From Streptomyces hoynatensis (GTDB lineage Bacteria; Actinomycetota; Actinomycetes; Streptomycetales; Streptomycetaceae): 64,000 nt of DNA. The position numbers and the translations under genes are program-made. Below, in pieces: positions 7,660-16,318 of the stretch (the first letter of the stretch is position 1; each line of letters starts with the position of its first letter). Below the pieces are notes generated by a model. That model did not search any database and was not told the origin of the DNA. It saw nothing but the letters and a program-made list of their open reading frames with translations. The stretch spans positions 467,322 through 531,321 of the forward strand of contig NZ_RBAL01000002.1 of NCBI RefSeq assembly GCF_003626535.1, read 5' to 3'.

Positions 7660-8637
7660 CTACTCGCCCTCCGCGGTGATCAGGCCCGCCACCTCGCTGA
7701 GGATGTCGACCGGCCCGTCGCCCTCGGCCACCGTCGCCGTCTCGACCGCCAGCCGGTGCAGGGTCAGCGACTGCGTGGGCGTGCCTTCGAGCAGCGCCTC
7801 GACCTGCGCGTTGAGATTGAAGTGCTGGCCGGGCGCCAGCGTCTGCCGCTCGTCGTGGTGCATGGTGAAGAACACCAGCGCCCCGCCGTCCCCGGTGCGC
7901 ATCGCCACCGGCGCGTAGTCCTCCTCCTCGGCGGGGGCGTCCTGGAACTGGACCTGGTAGGCCGGGCTGCTGTTGGCCTCCTCGCGCTCGTCGAGCACCT
8001 CGGTGGTGAACCGCCCCTCGCTGAACCGGCCTTCGCCGCCCTGCAGGTAGTCCGCGTAGGCGGCGCCCACCTCGTCGGGCGCGACGGCCAGGTCGGAGCC
8101 CGCGCGGCCGCCCAGCGGTATGTCCTCCAGGTAGCCGTCGTCGTCCTGCGCGAACTCCGGGACCCGCTCGGCCGGGAGCGTGGCCAGGTAGGACACCCGC
8201 CAGTCCTCGTCGATGCTGTTCCTGGTGAAGACCATCAGCCAGCGGTTCTGGTAGCCCCTCGGCTTGGTGTCGGCGACGAAGAACTTCGGCCAGCCCGCCT
8301 GCTGCGGGATGTGGAACTGGGTGTCGGTGAGCTCAAGCGGCTCGAAGTCCGGGTCGCCGTTGGGCTGTTCTGCGGCCCTGGCGGTCAGCCCTGCCTCGTC
8401 GATGGCGCCCAGCGGACCGGCCTCGATCTCGTCGTTCTGCTCGGCGTCGTAGTCCCGCTTGGCCTCGTTGTTGACGTCGACGTAGTGCTCCAGGGCCGCC
8501 TCCGCCTCGTCCTGCGTGGCGGCGGGCACCACGGCCTCCTCGCCGTGCACCGTCATGCAGCCGGAGAGACCCGCAGCCATCGCCAGGGACACGACCAGCC
8601 CCGCCGTGGTCGTCGCCAGCCGTCCTCGCAGCCGCAT
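7660..8637 (-). CDS. Secreted lipoprotein of unknown function
   Basis: A 325-aa protein with a type II signal peptide: basic MRLRGRL, a hydrophobic core, then the lipobox LSGC (Cys27). The mature part is acidic and contains WPKFFVADTKPRGYQNRWLMVFTR and a repeated-looking beta-rich C-terminal domain. I recognise it as a widespread streptomycete lipoprotein without assigned function; a DUF8094-type domain is possible but unverified. The long upstream extension of the frame was rejected because ATG 8637 has GGGGAGG at the right distance and starts the signal peptide. It is divergent from the phosphatidyltransferase gene. Confidence 0.8.
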   Translation of the reverse strand: MRLRGRLATTTAGLVVSLAMAAGLSGCMTVHGEEAVVPAATQDEAEAALEHYVDVNNEAKRDYDAEQNDEIEAGPLGAIDEAGLTARAAEQPNGDPDFEPLELTDTQFHIPQQAGWPKFFVADTKPRGYQNRWLMVFTRNSIDEDWRVSYLATLPAERVPEFAQDDDGYLEDIPLGGRAGSDLAVAPDEVGAAYADYLQGGEGRFSEGRFTTEVLDEREEANSSPAYQVQFQDAPAEEEDYAPVAMRTGDGGALVFFTMHHDERQTLAPGQHFNLNAQVEALLEGTPTQSLTLHRLAVETATVAEGDGPVDILSEVAGLITAEGE

Positions 8638-8781
8638 CGTGGGCCCTCCCCGTCGTTCTCGCTTCGGCTCACGCATCGTATCCGTGCTTCCGGCGCCGTG
8701 TTGCATGGGATGATGCCAGCCATCGTAGGCGGGGCGGGGGCGGGGGCCCCGGCGGAGTGCGTGCGGGCGAGGGGGCGGGCG

Positions 8782-9561
8782 ATGACGGCCACGCGGGGGA
8801 GGGCGAACGGGGCGGGAGAACGGCCGGAGCGGTGGACCTACCGGGCCGCGCGCGACCGGCTCGCCGCCGCGCAGAAGACCGCCAAGGGCGTCTCCCTGTA
8901 CTCGCGCCTGGTGAACCGGCCGCTCGGCCGGCGCCTCGCCGCCGCCGCCGGCGTGGCCGGGCTGACGCCGAACCAGGTGACCCTGCTCAGCGCGGCCTGC
9001 AGCTTCGGCGGCCTGGCGGCCCTCGCCCTCGCCGCGCCCTCCTGGCCGCTGGCCGTGGGCGTGTACGCCGCGCTCGTCCTCGGCTTCGCCCTCGATTCGG
9101 CGGACGGGCAGCTGGCCAGGCTGTACGGGGTGGCGAACCCGGCGGGGGAGTGGCTGGACCACGTGGTGGACTGCCTCAAGATCGTCGCCATGCACGCGGC
9201 CGTGCTGGTCACCTTCCACCGGCACTTCGCGCTGCCGGGCGAGGGCTGGCTGCTGGTGCCGCTGGTCTTCCAGCCGGCGGCGGTGCTGCTGTTCTTCGGC
9301 GGGCTGCTCACCGACAAGCTGCGGCCGAAGCCGGCGCCAGGCGCGGGCGCCGCCCGGCCCTCCACCCTCCGGGCGGTGGCCCTGCTGCCGGTGGACTACG
9401 GCGTGCTGTGCGGCGTCTTCCTGCTGCTCGGCAGCGAGCGGGCCTTCCGGTTCGGCTATGCGGCGCTGTGCGCGGCCTACGTGCTCTACTGCGCCGCGTT
9501 CTCCGTGCGGTGGTTCCGCGAGCTGTCCGCGCTCAGCACCGCCAGCGCCTCCCGCAGCTGA
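8782..9561 (+). CDS. CDP-alcohol phosphatidyltransferase family protein
   Basis: A 259-aa membrane enzyme. The complete family signature D-x2-D-G-x2-A-R-x8-G-x3-D-x3-D is present (LDSADGQLAR, then GEWLDHVVD), so metal and CDP binding should be intact. Four to six membrane helices follow. Such enzymes move a phospho-alcohol from a CDP carrier onto a lipid or polyol acceptor; the acceptor here is unknown. GAGGGGG precedes ATG 8782. It is the left end of the exopolysaccharide locus and overlaps the convergent cytidylyltransferase gene by 76 bp, which suggests the two work in the same CDP-alcohol pathway. Confidence 0.85.
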   Translation: MTATRGRANGAGERPERWTYRAARDRLAAAQKTAKGVSLYSRLVNRPLGRRLAAAAGVAGLTPNQVTLLSAACSFGGLAALALAAPSWPLAVGVYAALVLGFALDSADGQLARLYGVANPAGEWLDHVVDCLKIVAMHAAVLVTFHRHFALPGEGWLLVPLVFQPAAVLLFFGGLLTDKLRPKPAPGAGAARPSTLRAVALLPVDYGVLCGVFLLLGSERAFRFGYAALCAAYVLYCAAFSVRWFRELSALSTASASRS

Positions 9562-9959
9562 GTGCTGGAGGTGTGGACCGTGTAGGGGAAGTAGACGAGG
9601 TGTACGCCCACCGTGGCGAAGTCGCGTTCGAGCTTCTCGCCCTTGGGGGTGCCGCGCCAGTCGTCGCCCTTGAACAGCACGTCGAACCGCACCTGTTGCC
9701 AGGTCTCCAGCTTGTCGGGCACCGTCTCCACGAAGGCGGCGTCCACGTACCTGATGCTGCGCACGATCTCCAGGCGCTCCACCAGCGGGATCACCGGCGG
9801 CCTGCCCTTGGCCAGCAGCGCCATCTCGTCCGAGACGACGCCCGCGACCAGGTAGTCGCAGTGGCTTCGCGCGTGCCGCAGAATGTTCAGGTGCCCCACG
9901 TGGAAGAGGTCGTAGACCCCCGGTGCATAGCCCACTCGGTAGCGCGCGCTCGGCGGCAT
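9486..9959 (-). CDS. Adenylyl/cytidylyltransferase (glycerol-3-phosphate cytidylyltransferase-like)
   Basis: A 157-aa nucleotidyltransferase with the HxGH motif in YAPGVYDLFHVGHLN and the KGDDWRGTPKGEKLE block. The canonical RTEGISTT end motif is altered to HTSSTQLRE. Likely reaction: CTP plus a polyol or alcohol phosphate gives CDP-alcohol and pyrophosphate. It could supply the neighbouring CDP-alcohol phosphatidyltransferase. ATG 9959 begins the conserved domain. GTG 9968, or an upstream ATG giving a longer basic N-terminus, cannot be excluded. Its promoter must lie in the 9960-10088 gap shared with the divergent glycosyltransferase gene. Confidence 0.82.
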   Translation of the reverse strand: MPPSARYRVGYAPGVYDLFHVGHLNILRHARSHCDYLVAGVVSDEMALLAKGRPPVIPLVERLEIVRSIRYVDAAFVETVPDKLETWQQVRFDVLFKGDDWRGTPKGEKLERDFATVGVHLVYFPYTVHTSSTQLREALAVLSADSSRNHRTENAAQ

Positions 9960-10088
9960 ACTCCGCACCCCCCAGGCCGGCAGCAGTTGCCTCACGATAG
10001 CCCGAACGCCCCTTTCCCGACGGCCGATTGCCGACATCACGTGGCGCTCTGCGGATAGGCTGACACGCACGGTCGCCAGGCGGGCTGG

Positions 10089-11678
10089 ATGAGGGGGGAG
10101 GCGTTCACCATAAGCGGCGAACACCCACACAGACGTGAACGTTTACTGCTGGTGTCCACCAACTACGCGCCGGAGCAGGCCGGCATCGGCCCCTACGCCA
10201 CCCAGCTCGCCGAGCACCTGGCCGGGGAACGCGGCAGCGAGGTGCACGTCCTGGCCGGCTTCCCGCACTACCCCGCCTGGCGCCTCGACCCCGCCCACCG
10301 CGGCCGGTGGCGGGGCGTGGACGCGCTGGGCGGCGTCCTCGTCCACCGCAGGCGCCACACCGTCCCCCGCCGGCAGACCGCGGCCCGCCGCGCCCTGTAC
10401 GAGCTGTCCATCCTCGCCCACGGCCTGGCCGCCCCGCCCCGCATGGCCCGCCCGCACGCCGTCCTCGCCCAGGTGCCGAGCCTGGCGGGAGGGGTGCTCG
10501 CCGCCCGCCTCGCGCGCCGCTTCCGCGTCCCCTACCTGCCGATCGTGCAGGACCTGATGGGCGCGGCCGCGGCGCAGAGCGGCATCAGGGGCGGGGGAGG
10601 GGCCGCCTCGGCCGCCGCCGCCGTGGAGGGCCGGATGCTGCGCGCGGCGACCCTCGTCGGCGTCATCCACGAGAGCTTCCTGCCCCGGGTGCGCGCCCTG
10701 GGCGTGCCCGCCTCCCGCCTCAGGGTGGTGCCCAACTGGTCGCACCTGCCCGCCCCTTCCGGCACGCCGAGGGAACGCGTCCGGGCGGCGCTCGGCTGGC
10801 CCGCCCAGGCCCCGGTGCTGCTGCACTCGGGCAACATGGGCCTCAAGCAGGGCCTCGACGTGCTGATCGAGGCGGCCAGGCTCGCCCCCGAGCTGCGCGT
10901 CGTGCTGATGGGCGAGGGCAGCCAGCGGGAGCGGCTCGCGGAGCTGGCCGCCGGCGTGCCGAACGCCGAGCTGCTGCCGCCCGCCGCCGCGGCCGACTTC
11001 CCCGACGTGCTGGCCGCCGCCGACCTGCTGGTCGTCACTCAGCGGGCCGCGGTCCTCGACATGAGCGTCCCCTCGAAGCTCACCTCGTACTTCGCCGCCG
11101 GGCGCCCCGTCATCGGCTCGGTCGCCGCCCGGGGCGGCGCCGCCGAGGAGATCGGGCGGGCCGGGGCCGGGGTGCTGGTGCCGCCGGAGGACCCCGCCGC
11201 GCTGGCCGCCGCGGCCCGCACGCTCCTGGCCGACCCCGCCGCGGCCCGGGCCATGGGGGAGCGCGGCGCCGCCTACGCCCGCGCCCGCCTGGGCCGCGAG
11301 GCCGGGCTTCGCCGCCTCACCGCCGTGCTGGAGGAGGCCCTGGCCCTGCACGCCGCGGAAAGCGCCGCACGACCGGTCCGCGCCAGGCGCCGACTCCCTT
11401 ACGCTTGGCCCCGGTTGGCCCAGGTGCCGGCACCCGGAGCGGGCGCGGGAGCCGGCCGGGACCGCGCGGGCGGAAGGGGCGGCGCGGACGGAAGGGGCGG
11501 CGCGGGCGACACGGGCGGCGGGGGCGCGTACGCCGCCTCGGGCGCCGTTGGGGAAGACCGGAAGCCGCCCCCTGAGGGAGCCGCGCACGGCACCTCGGAG
11601 GCAGGCCGGGAAGGACGCCCCCGGGGAAGCGGCGAGGGAACGAGCGGCACCACGGAAAGAAGGGGCGAAGGCGCATGA
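10089..11678 (+). CDS. Glycosyltransferase family 4 (WbuB-like) with a Gly-rich tail
   Basis: A 529-aa GT-B glycosyltransferase. The N-terminal domain opens with LLLVSTNYAPEQAGIGPYA. The C-terminal nucleotide-sugar domain has LLHSGNMGLKQGLDVLIEAA and an S-K-L-T-SYFAAGRPVIGSV block close to the family E-x7-E region. This is the WbuB/WcaI type, which acts on undecaprenyl-linked sugars. After about residue 420 comes a roughly 110-aa tail rich in Gly, Ala and Arg, partly built from repeats of GGADGRGGAGD, which typical members lack. The stop overlaps the next start (ATGA). GGGGGAGG lies just inside the chosen ATG, so the true start may be a few codons later. Confidence 0.85.
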   Translation: MRGEAFTISGEHPHRRERLLLVSTNYAPEQAGIGPYATQLAEHLAGERGSEVHVLAGFPHYPAWRLDPAHRGRWRGVDALGGVLVHRRRHTVPRRQTAARRALYELSILAHGLAAPPRMARPHAVLAQVPSLAGGVLAARLARRFRVPYLPIVQDLMGAAAAQSGIRGGGGAASAAAAVEGRMLRAATLVGVIHESFLPRVRALGVPASRLRVVPNWSHLPAPSGTPRERVRAALGWPAQAPVLLHSGNMGLKQGLDVLIEAARLAPELRVVLMGEGSQRERLAELAAGVPNAELLPPAAAADFPDVLAAADLLVVTQRAAVLDMSVPSKLTSYFAAGRPVIGSVAARGGAAEEIGRAGAGVLVPPEDPAALAAAARTLLADPAAARAMGERGAAYARARLGREAGLRRLTAVLEEALALHAAESAARPVRARRRLPYAWPRLAQVPAPGAGAGAGRDRAGGRGGADGRGGAGDTGGGGAYAASGAVGEDRKPPPEGAAHGTSEAGREGRPRGSGEGTSGTTERRGEGA

Positions 11679-13420
11679 GCGCAGCGCGCGAGGAGGGGCG
11701 CGGCGGCGGACCGCCCGGCCACCCGGGCCACCCCTACGACGAACCCGACCTGCTGCGCGACCAGTTCCGCCAGCTGCTGCGCTACCGGCTCCTCATCGTC
11801 GCCGGCATCCTCGCCGGCCTGGCCGGCGGCGCCTGGCTCGGCCTGCGGGCCGGCGACACCTACATCGCCACCAGCGAGATCACCCTCAGGACGCCCACCA
11901 CGGACCCGCTGGCCGCGACCAGCGTGGACCGCGTCGCCATGGGCTCGGAGCGGCGCACCGCGGTCAGCGACGTCGTCGCGGAACGCGCCGCCGAGGCGCT
12001 CGGCAGCCCCGGCGCCACCGCCTCCCTCAAGCACGGCCTCCAGGTCACCAACCCGCCCAACACCGAGGTGCTGCGCTTCGCGTACTCGGCCGGCGACCCG
12101 GAGGTGGCCGCCGACCGCGCCAACGCCTTCGTCCAGGCGTACCTGGACAACCGGCAGGCCGACGCCGAGGAGACCGTCGCCAGGTCCGTCGCCTCCTACG
12201 AGGACCAGCGCGCGCCGCTGCTCGAACGCCGCGACGAGCTCCAGGACGCCCTCGACACCCTCGCCGAGGGCAGCAGCGCCTACGACAGCACCGCGGCCGA
12301 CCTGTCGAACCTCGCCGGCGAGATCGCCGAGATCAACTCCGCGATCTCCAGCCTCAGGGCCCTGGACACCTCGGGCGGCCGGGTCATCACCGCGGCCACC
12401 CCGCCGGGCAGCCCGGCCGGGCCCGGGCTGCCGCTGCTGCTGTGCATCGGCTACGTCGTGGGCATCGGCCTCGGGCTCCTGGCCGCCTGGGTGCGGCTGG
12501 TGTTCGACCCGACCGTCCGCTCGCCGGGCGACGTGACCCGCGCCCTGCGCGCCCCCGTGCTCGGCGTCCTGCCGCGCACCGGCCGCGGCCACCCCGACCG
12601 GCTGCTGGCCGAGGGGCGGCTGGCGGAGGAGTACCGCTCGGTCGCGTTCCGCCTCGCCTACGACGAGACCTTCGCCCAGCGCCGCAGGCTCCTGGTGGCC
12701 GCCCCGCGCGGCAGCATCGAGACCCCGCTGGCCACCGCGGTCAACCTCAGCGCCGCCTTCGCCGAGATGGGCATGGACGCCCTGCTCGTGGAGGCGGACC
12801 TGCGCACGCCGAGCCTGTCCGGGCAGCTCAGGCACGCCGACGGCGTCCGGCCCGGCTGGCCCACCGACCCCGGCTGCGGCGCCGGGTGGCCCACGGGGGT
12901 GCGGGTGCCCATCGACGCGGGCGAGTCGGGCATCTTCGACCTGGTGCCGGGCCGCCGGGTGCGCAACGTGCCGCGGGCCCTGACCGCGCCCGCCACCAGC
13001 CGGCTGATCGCGCACGCCGACACGAAGGGGGCCGTCGTGGTGGTGCTCGCCCCCGCCGTCCTCTCCTACGCCGACGCCATCGCCCTCACCGACCGCGTGG
13101 ACGGGGTGCTCGTCGTCTGCGACCCGAGCCAGGTGCGGCGCGACGATCTGGCCCGGGTGCGCGAACTGGTCGTGGGCGCGGGCGGGGTGCTGCTCGGCGC
13201 CGTGCTGCACTCCTGGGGCAGCGGCACCGAGGAGGACCGCGGGCCGCTGCCCGCCGAGCAGGAGCCGGCGCCGGGTCCGAGGCCCGCGCCCGGGGCACGG
13301 CCGCGGCAGGAGCGGCCCGTGGCCAGGCACCTGCCGGGCGACGACCGGGACGGCACCGAGACTCTCGGGCTGCGCGTGCTCGACCCGGCCGACCTTGAGG
13401 ACGGTTCCCCGCGGCAGTGA
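11675..13420 (+). CDS. Wzz-like polysaccharide co-polymerase with a degenerate kinase-like domain
   Basis: A 581-aa protein. A short cytoplasmic lead and a first membrane helix (about 37-57) precede a large periplasm-side coiled region (about 60-245). A second helix follows (about 247-270). The cytoplasmic domain resembles bacterial tyrosine kinases (EEYRSVAFRLAY, later VLVVCDPSQVRRDD). The Walker A lysine is missing: the equivalent loop reads APRGSIETPLATAV, so ATP hydrolysis is unlikely. Role: control of polymer chain length with the Wzy-like protein. It overlaps both neighbours by four bases, so three proteins are probably made from one coupled message. Confidence 0.85.
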   Translation: MSAAREEGRGGGPPGHPGHPYDEPDLLRDQFRQLLRYRLLIVAGILAGLAGGAWLGLRAGDTYIATSEITLRTPTTDPLAATSVDRVAMGSERRTAVSDVVAERAAEALGSPGATASLKHGLQVTNPPNTEVLRFAYSAGDPEVAADRANAFVQAYLDNRQADAEETVARSVASYEDQRAPLLERRDELQDALDTLAEGSSAYDSTAADLSNLAGEIAEINSAISSLRALDTSGGRVITAATPPGSPAGPGLPLLLCIGYVVGIGLGLLAAWVRLVFDPTVRSPGDVTRALRAPVLGVLPRTGRGHPDRLLAEGRLAEEYRSVAFRLAYDETFAQRRRLLVAAPRGSIETPLATAVNLSAAFAEMGMDALLVEADLRTPSLSGQLRHADGVRPGWPTDPGCGAGWPTGVRVPIDAGESGIFDLVPGRRVRNVPRALTAPATSRLIAHADTKGAVVVVLAPAVLSYADAIALTDRVDGVLVVCDPSQVRRDDLARVRELVVGAGGVLLGAVLHSWGSGTEEDRGPLPAEQEPAPGPRPAPGARPRQERPVARHLPGDDRDGTETLGLRVLDPADLEDGSPRQ

Positions 13421-14670
13421 GCACCGAGAACCGAACTCCGAGCGGCGCGCCCGGCCTGCGGTGGGGCGCCGCCGCCTCCCTGGCCGACCAGGGGGTGGCC
13501 GCCCTCACCAACATCGCCGTCGTCGTCTTCGTGGCCCGGCAGTCCACGGCAAGCGACTTCGCCTCCTTCGCCGTCGTCTACGCCGTCTTCGCGCTGCTGC
13601 TCGGCGCCGCCACCGCCTACGTCGGGCAGGCCCTCGTGCTGCGGCGCGGGCCCGAGGCCGAACTGCGCCTGCACTGCCGGGTCTCGGCCGTCTTCACGCT
13701 GGCCGCCGCCGCCGTGATCGGCGCCGCGCTCTCCCTGGTCACCGCGGCCCTCGCCGCGCTGGGCCCCGGCGGCGGGCTGTCCCGGGGGCTGGCGGCCCTC
13801 GGCCTGGTCCTGCCGCTCCTGCTCACCCAGGACGCCATGCGGTACGCGTTCTCCCTGCTGGGCCGGCCGCACCACGCCCTGGGCGCCGACCTGCTGCGTC
13901 TTGCGGTGGCCGTGCCGGTGCTGGCGGCGCAGCCCTACGGCGCGGGGCCGGGCCGCACGGTGGCGGCCTGGGGGCTTTCCGCGCTGCCCGCGCTGCTGCT
14001 GTCCGCGGCGCTGCTCGCCGCGGCGACCAGGGGCGCCGGCTGGGGCGACCCGCGGGCGCTGCTGGGGCGCAGGCACCTGGGGCGCAGGTTCCTCGTCGAG
14101 TTCGGCGTGGGCAACGCCGCCTCGCAGCTGGCCATCGTGGCCCTCGGCCTGTTCGCCAGCCCGCCGGCCGTGGGCGCGCTGCGCGGGGCGAGCACCCTCT
14201 TCGGGCCGATGAACGTCCTGTTCAACGCGGCCACCGGCTTCGGCCCGCCGCTGCTCGCCCGGTTCCCCGGCGCGGGGCGGCAGGCCCGCGCGGTGGCCGG
14301 CGCGGGCGGCGCCCTGGCGGCCGCGGGGCTCGCGTGGGCGCTGGCCCTGCTGGTGCTGCCCGACCGGCTGGGCCGGCAACTCCTCGGCGACACCTGGGAC
14401 TCGGCGGCCCACCTGCTGCCCGCGACCGGCAGCCAGTACGCCGCGATGGCGATGGGAACCTGCGGGCTGCTCCTGCTGCGCGTGCTGAACCCGCGGGCCA
14501 CGCTGCCGGTGCAGCTGGTCTTCTCCGCGCTGTCCGTGCTCTGCCTGCTGGGCGGTTACGCGGCGGGCGGCGTGCTCGGGGCCGCCTGGGGGCTGTGCGT
14601 GGGCTCGGCGGCCAAGGCGGTGGCGGTCTGGCTGCGCGGCGCCCTCGAACTCAGGCTGACCCCGGGGTAG
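13417..14670 (+). CDS. Polysaccharide flippase (Wzx/MATE-like membrane protein)
   Basis: A 417-aa protein with about 12 hydrophobic helices and few loops. It opens with AASLADQGVAALTNIAVVVFVA, the usual oligosaccharide-flippase start in which a cytoplasmic N-terminus leads directly into helix 1. The QDAMRYAFSLLGRP loop also fits the family. Likely role: transfer of undecaprenyl-diphosphate-linked repeat units across the membrane. The GTG start overlaps the Wzz-like stop (GTGA). A GC-rich gap of 41 bp separates it from the convergent DUF4267 gene. Confidence 0.85.
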   Translation: MSTENRTPSGAPGLRWGAAASLADQGVAALTNIAVVVFVARQSTASDFASFAVVYAVFALLLGAATAYVGQALVLRRGPEAELRLHCRVSAVFTLAAAAVIGAALSLVTAALAALGPGGGLSRGLAALGLVLPLLLTQDAMRYAFSLLGRPHHALGADLLRLAVAVPVLAAQPYGAGPGRTVAAWGLSALPALLLSAALLAAATRGAGWGDPRALLGRRHLGRRFLVEFGVGNAASQLAIVALGLFASPPAVGALRGASTLFGPMNVLFNAATGFGPPLLARFPGAGRQARAVAGAGGALAAAGLAWALALLVLPDRLGRQLLGDTWDSAAHLLPATGSQYAAMAMGTCGLLLLRVLNPRATLPVQLVFSALSVLCLLGGYAAGGVLGAAWGLCVGSAAKAVAVWLRGALELRLTPG

Positions 14671-14711
14671 GCGCCGCGGAACTCCCGCCGGGGGCCCGCG
14701 GGGACGGGCGC

Positions 14712-15083
14712 TCAGGCCAGGAGGAGGACCAGGGCTATGGCGCAGGCGACCAGGGCGGTGCCGGCGTGGACGGCGTAGGCGGCGATCCGCGTGCCGCCGC
14801 CGCGCAGCACGATCGCCGCGTCGCCGAAGGGCGTGAAGCTGCAGGCCAGCATCAGCCAGCCGAGCAGCTCCCGGTCGCCGCTCAGCAGGACCACGAAGAT
14901 CACCAGGCCCGAGGTGATGTCGCGGACGCCCTTCACCCACAGCCACGGCGCCCCGGCCTCGGCCATGGGACGGCCGCCGAAGTCCGCGGCCGAAGCCTGG
15001 GGCCGCAGCAGGAAGCGGAACCCGATCAGGATGATGCCGACGCCGATGAGCCCGGCGAGCACGGTGGCGGTGGTGGTGAGCAT
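14712..15083 (-). CDS. DUF4267 membrane protein
   Basis: A 123-aa protein with four membrane helices in the DUF4267 pattern: GVGIILIGFRFLLRP, a WVKGVRDITSGLVIF motif, then FGDAAIVLRGG and a last Ala/Leu helix. Function unknown; in other actinomycetes such genes are often controlled by a neighbouring TetR-type repressor. GGAGGAG lies ahead of ATG 15083. The promoter region to the right carries two identical palindromes, but no regulator gene is adjacent. Confidence 0.85.
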   Translation of the reverse strand: MLTTTATVLAGLIGVGIILIGFRFLLRPQASAADFGGRPMAEAGAPWLWVKGVRDITSGLVIFVVLLSGDRELLGWLMLACSFTPFGDAAIVLRGGGTRIAAYAVHAGTALVACAIALVLLLA

Positions 15084-15130
15084 GGCGTTTCTCCTCCGGG
15101 GAACGCCGGCCTCGCGGGCCGGCCAGGAAA

Positions 15131-15145
15131 TCTAGCGGCGCTAGA
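15131..15145. promoter_or_regulatory. Palindromic operator candidate, copy 1
   Basis: TCTAGCGGCGCTAGA is a perfect inverted repeat with 7-bp arms around one central base. It lies 48 bp upstream of the DUF4267 start and matches copy 2 except at the centre. A partial half-site (GACGCTAGC) lies between the copies at 15156-15164. Confidence 0.75.
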
Positions 15146-15182
15146 ACGTGTTGCTGACGCTAGCATTGCCTGTGGCAGGATG

Positions 15183-15197
15183 TCTAGCGCCGCTAGA
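15183..15197. promoter_or_regulatory. Palindromic operator candidate, copy 2
   Basis: TCTAGCGCCGCTAGA is a perfect inverted repeat with the same arms as copy 1. Start-to-start spacing is 52 bp, about five helical turns, so dimers on both sites would sit on the same face of the DNA. The probable DUF4267 promoter lies between the two sites. Confidence 0.75.
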
Positions 15198-15306
15198 TCC
15201 AGCGTTTGCCGCCGGGCGCCGCGCGGGCGCGCCCACCCGCCCCGGCCGGGCCGCCCGGCCGCCCGCGGGAGCGCCGCGGCGGTGTCCCCGCGCGCCCCGG
15301 CTCTTG

Positions 15307-15390
15307 CATCCGCCCCCGCCCCCGGATCCGCCCCCGCCCCCGGATCCGCAACCGTCCCCGTATCCGCCCCCGCAGCCGCCCCCGCCTCCG
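15307..15390. repeat. C-rich short tandem repeat
   Basis: A degenerate repeat of about 18 bp built on CCGCCCCCGCCCCCGGAT, with copies near 15309, 15327 and then decaying. It lies between the operators and the racemase-like gene, and no credible gene overlaps it. Confidence 0.65.
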
Positions 15391-15417
15391 GCGCGGACGG
15401 CCCCGCGGCGCGTCGGG

Positions 15418-15423
15418 TAGCGT
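15418..15423 (+). promoter_or_regulatory. Predicted -10 box (TAGCGT), leaderless racemase-like gene
   Basis: TAGCGT ends 7 nt before ATG 15431 and there is no Shine-Dalgarno sequence between them, consistent with a leaderless transcript. Confidence 0.5.
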
Positions 15424-15430
15424 CCCTGCC

Positions 15431-16099
15431 ATGCTGGGCTACCTGCACACCGCCGAGGCGCACGTCGCCACCTTCCGGGCGCTGACCGGAGAGCTCGCGC
15501 CCGGCGTGGCCGACCTGCACGCCGTCGACGAGGACCTGCTGGCGTACGCCCGCGCGCACGGCCTGGACGAGACCCTGCGCGAGCGGGTGCGTTCCCGCCT
15601 GGCCGCGCTGCGGGCCGAGGGCGCCGAGGTGATCGTGTGCACCTGCTCCACCCTCTCCGGCCTGGCCGAATCCCTCTCCGCCCCGGTGGGCGTGCCCGTG
15701 GTGCGGGTGGACCGGCCGATGGCCCGGGCGGCGGTCGCGGCGGGCCGCCGGATCGCGGTCGTGGCGGCCCTGACCGCCACGCTCGCGCCCACGACCGCAC
15801 TGCTCGCCGAGTGCGCCCGCGAGGCCGGGCGCACGGTGGAACTGGTCGAGGCGCCCTGCCTGGACGCCTGGCCGCTGTTCCTCACGGGGGACGCCGAGGG
15901 CTACGCCCGCGCCGTCGCCCGCCACGTGCGCCGGCTGGCCCAGGAGGCGCCCGGGACCGGCGGCTTCGACGTGTTCGTCCTCGCCCAGGCCTCGATGGCC
16001 CCCGCCCTCGCCCACCTCGGCGACCTGCCCGTGCCGGTGCTCGCCTCCCCGCGCCAGGCGGTCACCGCCGCGGCCGCCCTCCTGCCCGCCGCGGGCTGA
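15431..16099 (+). CDS. Asp/Glu racemase superfamily protein lacking the second catalytic Cys
   Basis: A 222-aa protein with the racemase-type fold. The first half carries the expected cysteine motif (VIVCTCSTLSGLAESL) and the second half ends with LPVPVLASPRQAV. In the position where two-Cys racemases have their second catalytic Cys, this protein reads VLAQASMAPAL, so a classical two-base racemase mechanism is unlikely. Related proteins act as decarboxylases, isomerases or remain uncharacterised. It is probably cytoplasmic and monocistronic, with a leaderless start at ATG 15431. Confidence 0.75.
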   Translation: MLGYLHTAEAHVATFRALTGELAPGVADLHAVDEDLLAYARAHGLDETLRERVRSRLAALRAEGAEVIVCTCSTLSGLAESLSAPVGVPVVRVDRPMARAAVAAGRRIAVVAALTATLAPTTALLAECAREAGRTVELVEAPCLDAWPLFLTGDAEGYARAVARHVRRLAQEAPGTGGFDVFVLAQASMAPALAHLGDLPVPVLASPRQAVTAAAALLPAAG

Positions 16100-16170
16100 G
16101 CCGGCAAAGGGCCGCGCGACTTCGGGAAGTTGAGGGACGCGCGCCCGCGCCGCCTTTCCGGTGACGGCTC

Positions 16171-16199
16171 TTGACGCCTCGTGCGGACGGGAGCAGATT
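16171..16199 (+). promoter_or_regulatory. Predicted housekeeping promoter for the GH16 gene
   Basis: TTGACG at 16171-16176, a 17-bp spacer and CAGATT at 16194-16199 fit the principal-sigma consensus. The 5' leader would be about 110 nt. Confidence 0.55.
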
Positions 16200-16318
16200 G
16201 ACTGCGGCGCGCCGTCGCACCGGGACATGCCCCGGCGCCCGCCTCTCCCGGTCCCGTCGTCCCCGCGCGACGCCTCCCCGCGTTCACCTCTTATCGTCCA
16301 CCGGCCAGGAGTGTTGAC

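Noticed and set aside
15307..15390. Possible CRISPR-like repeat
   Set aside because: The unit is about 18 bp, contiguous without spacers and C-rich; this is a simple tandem repeat.
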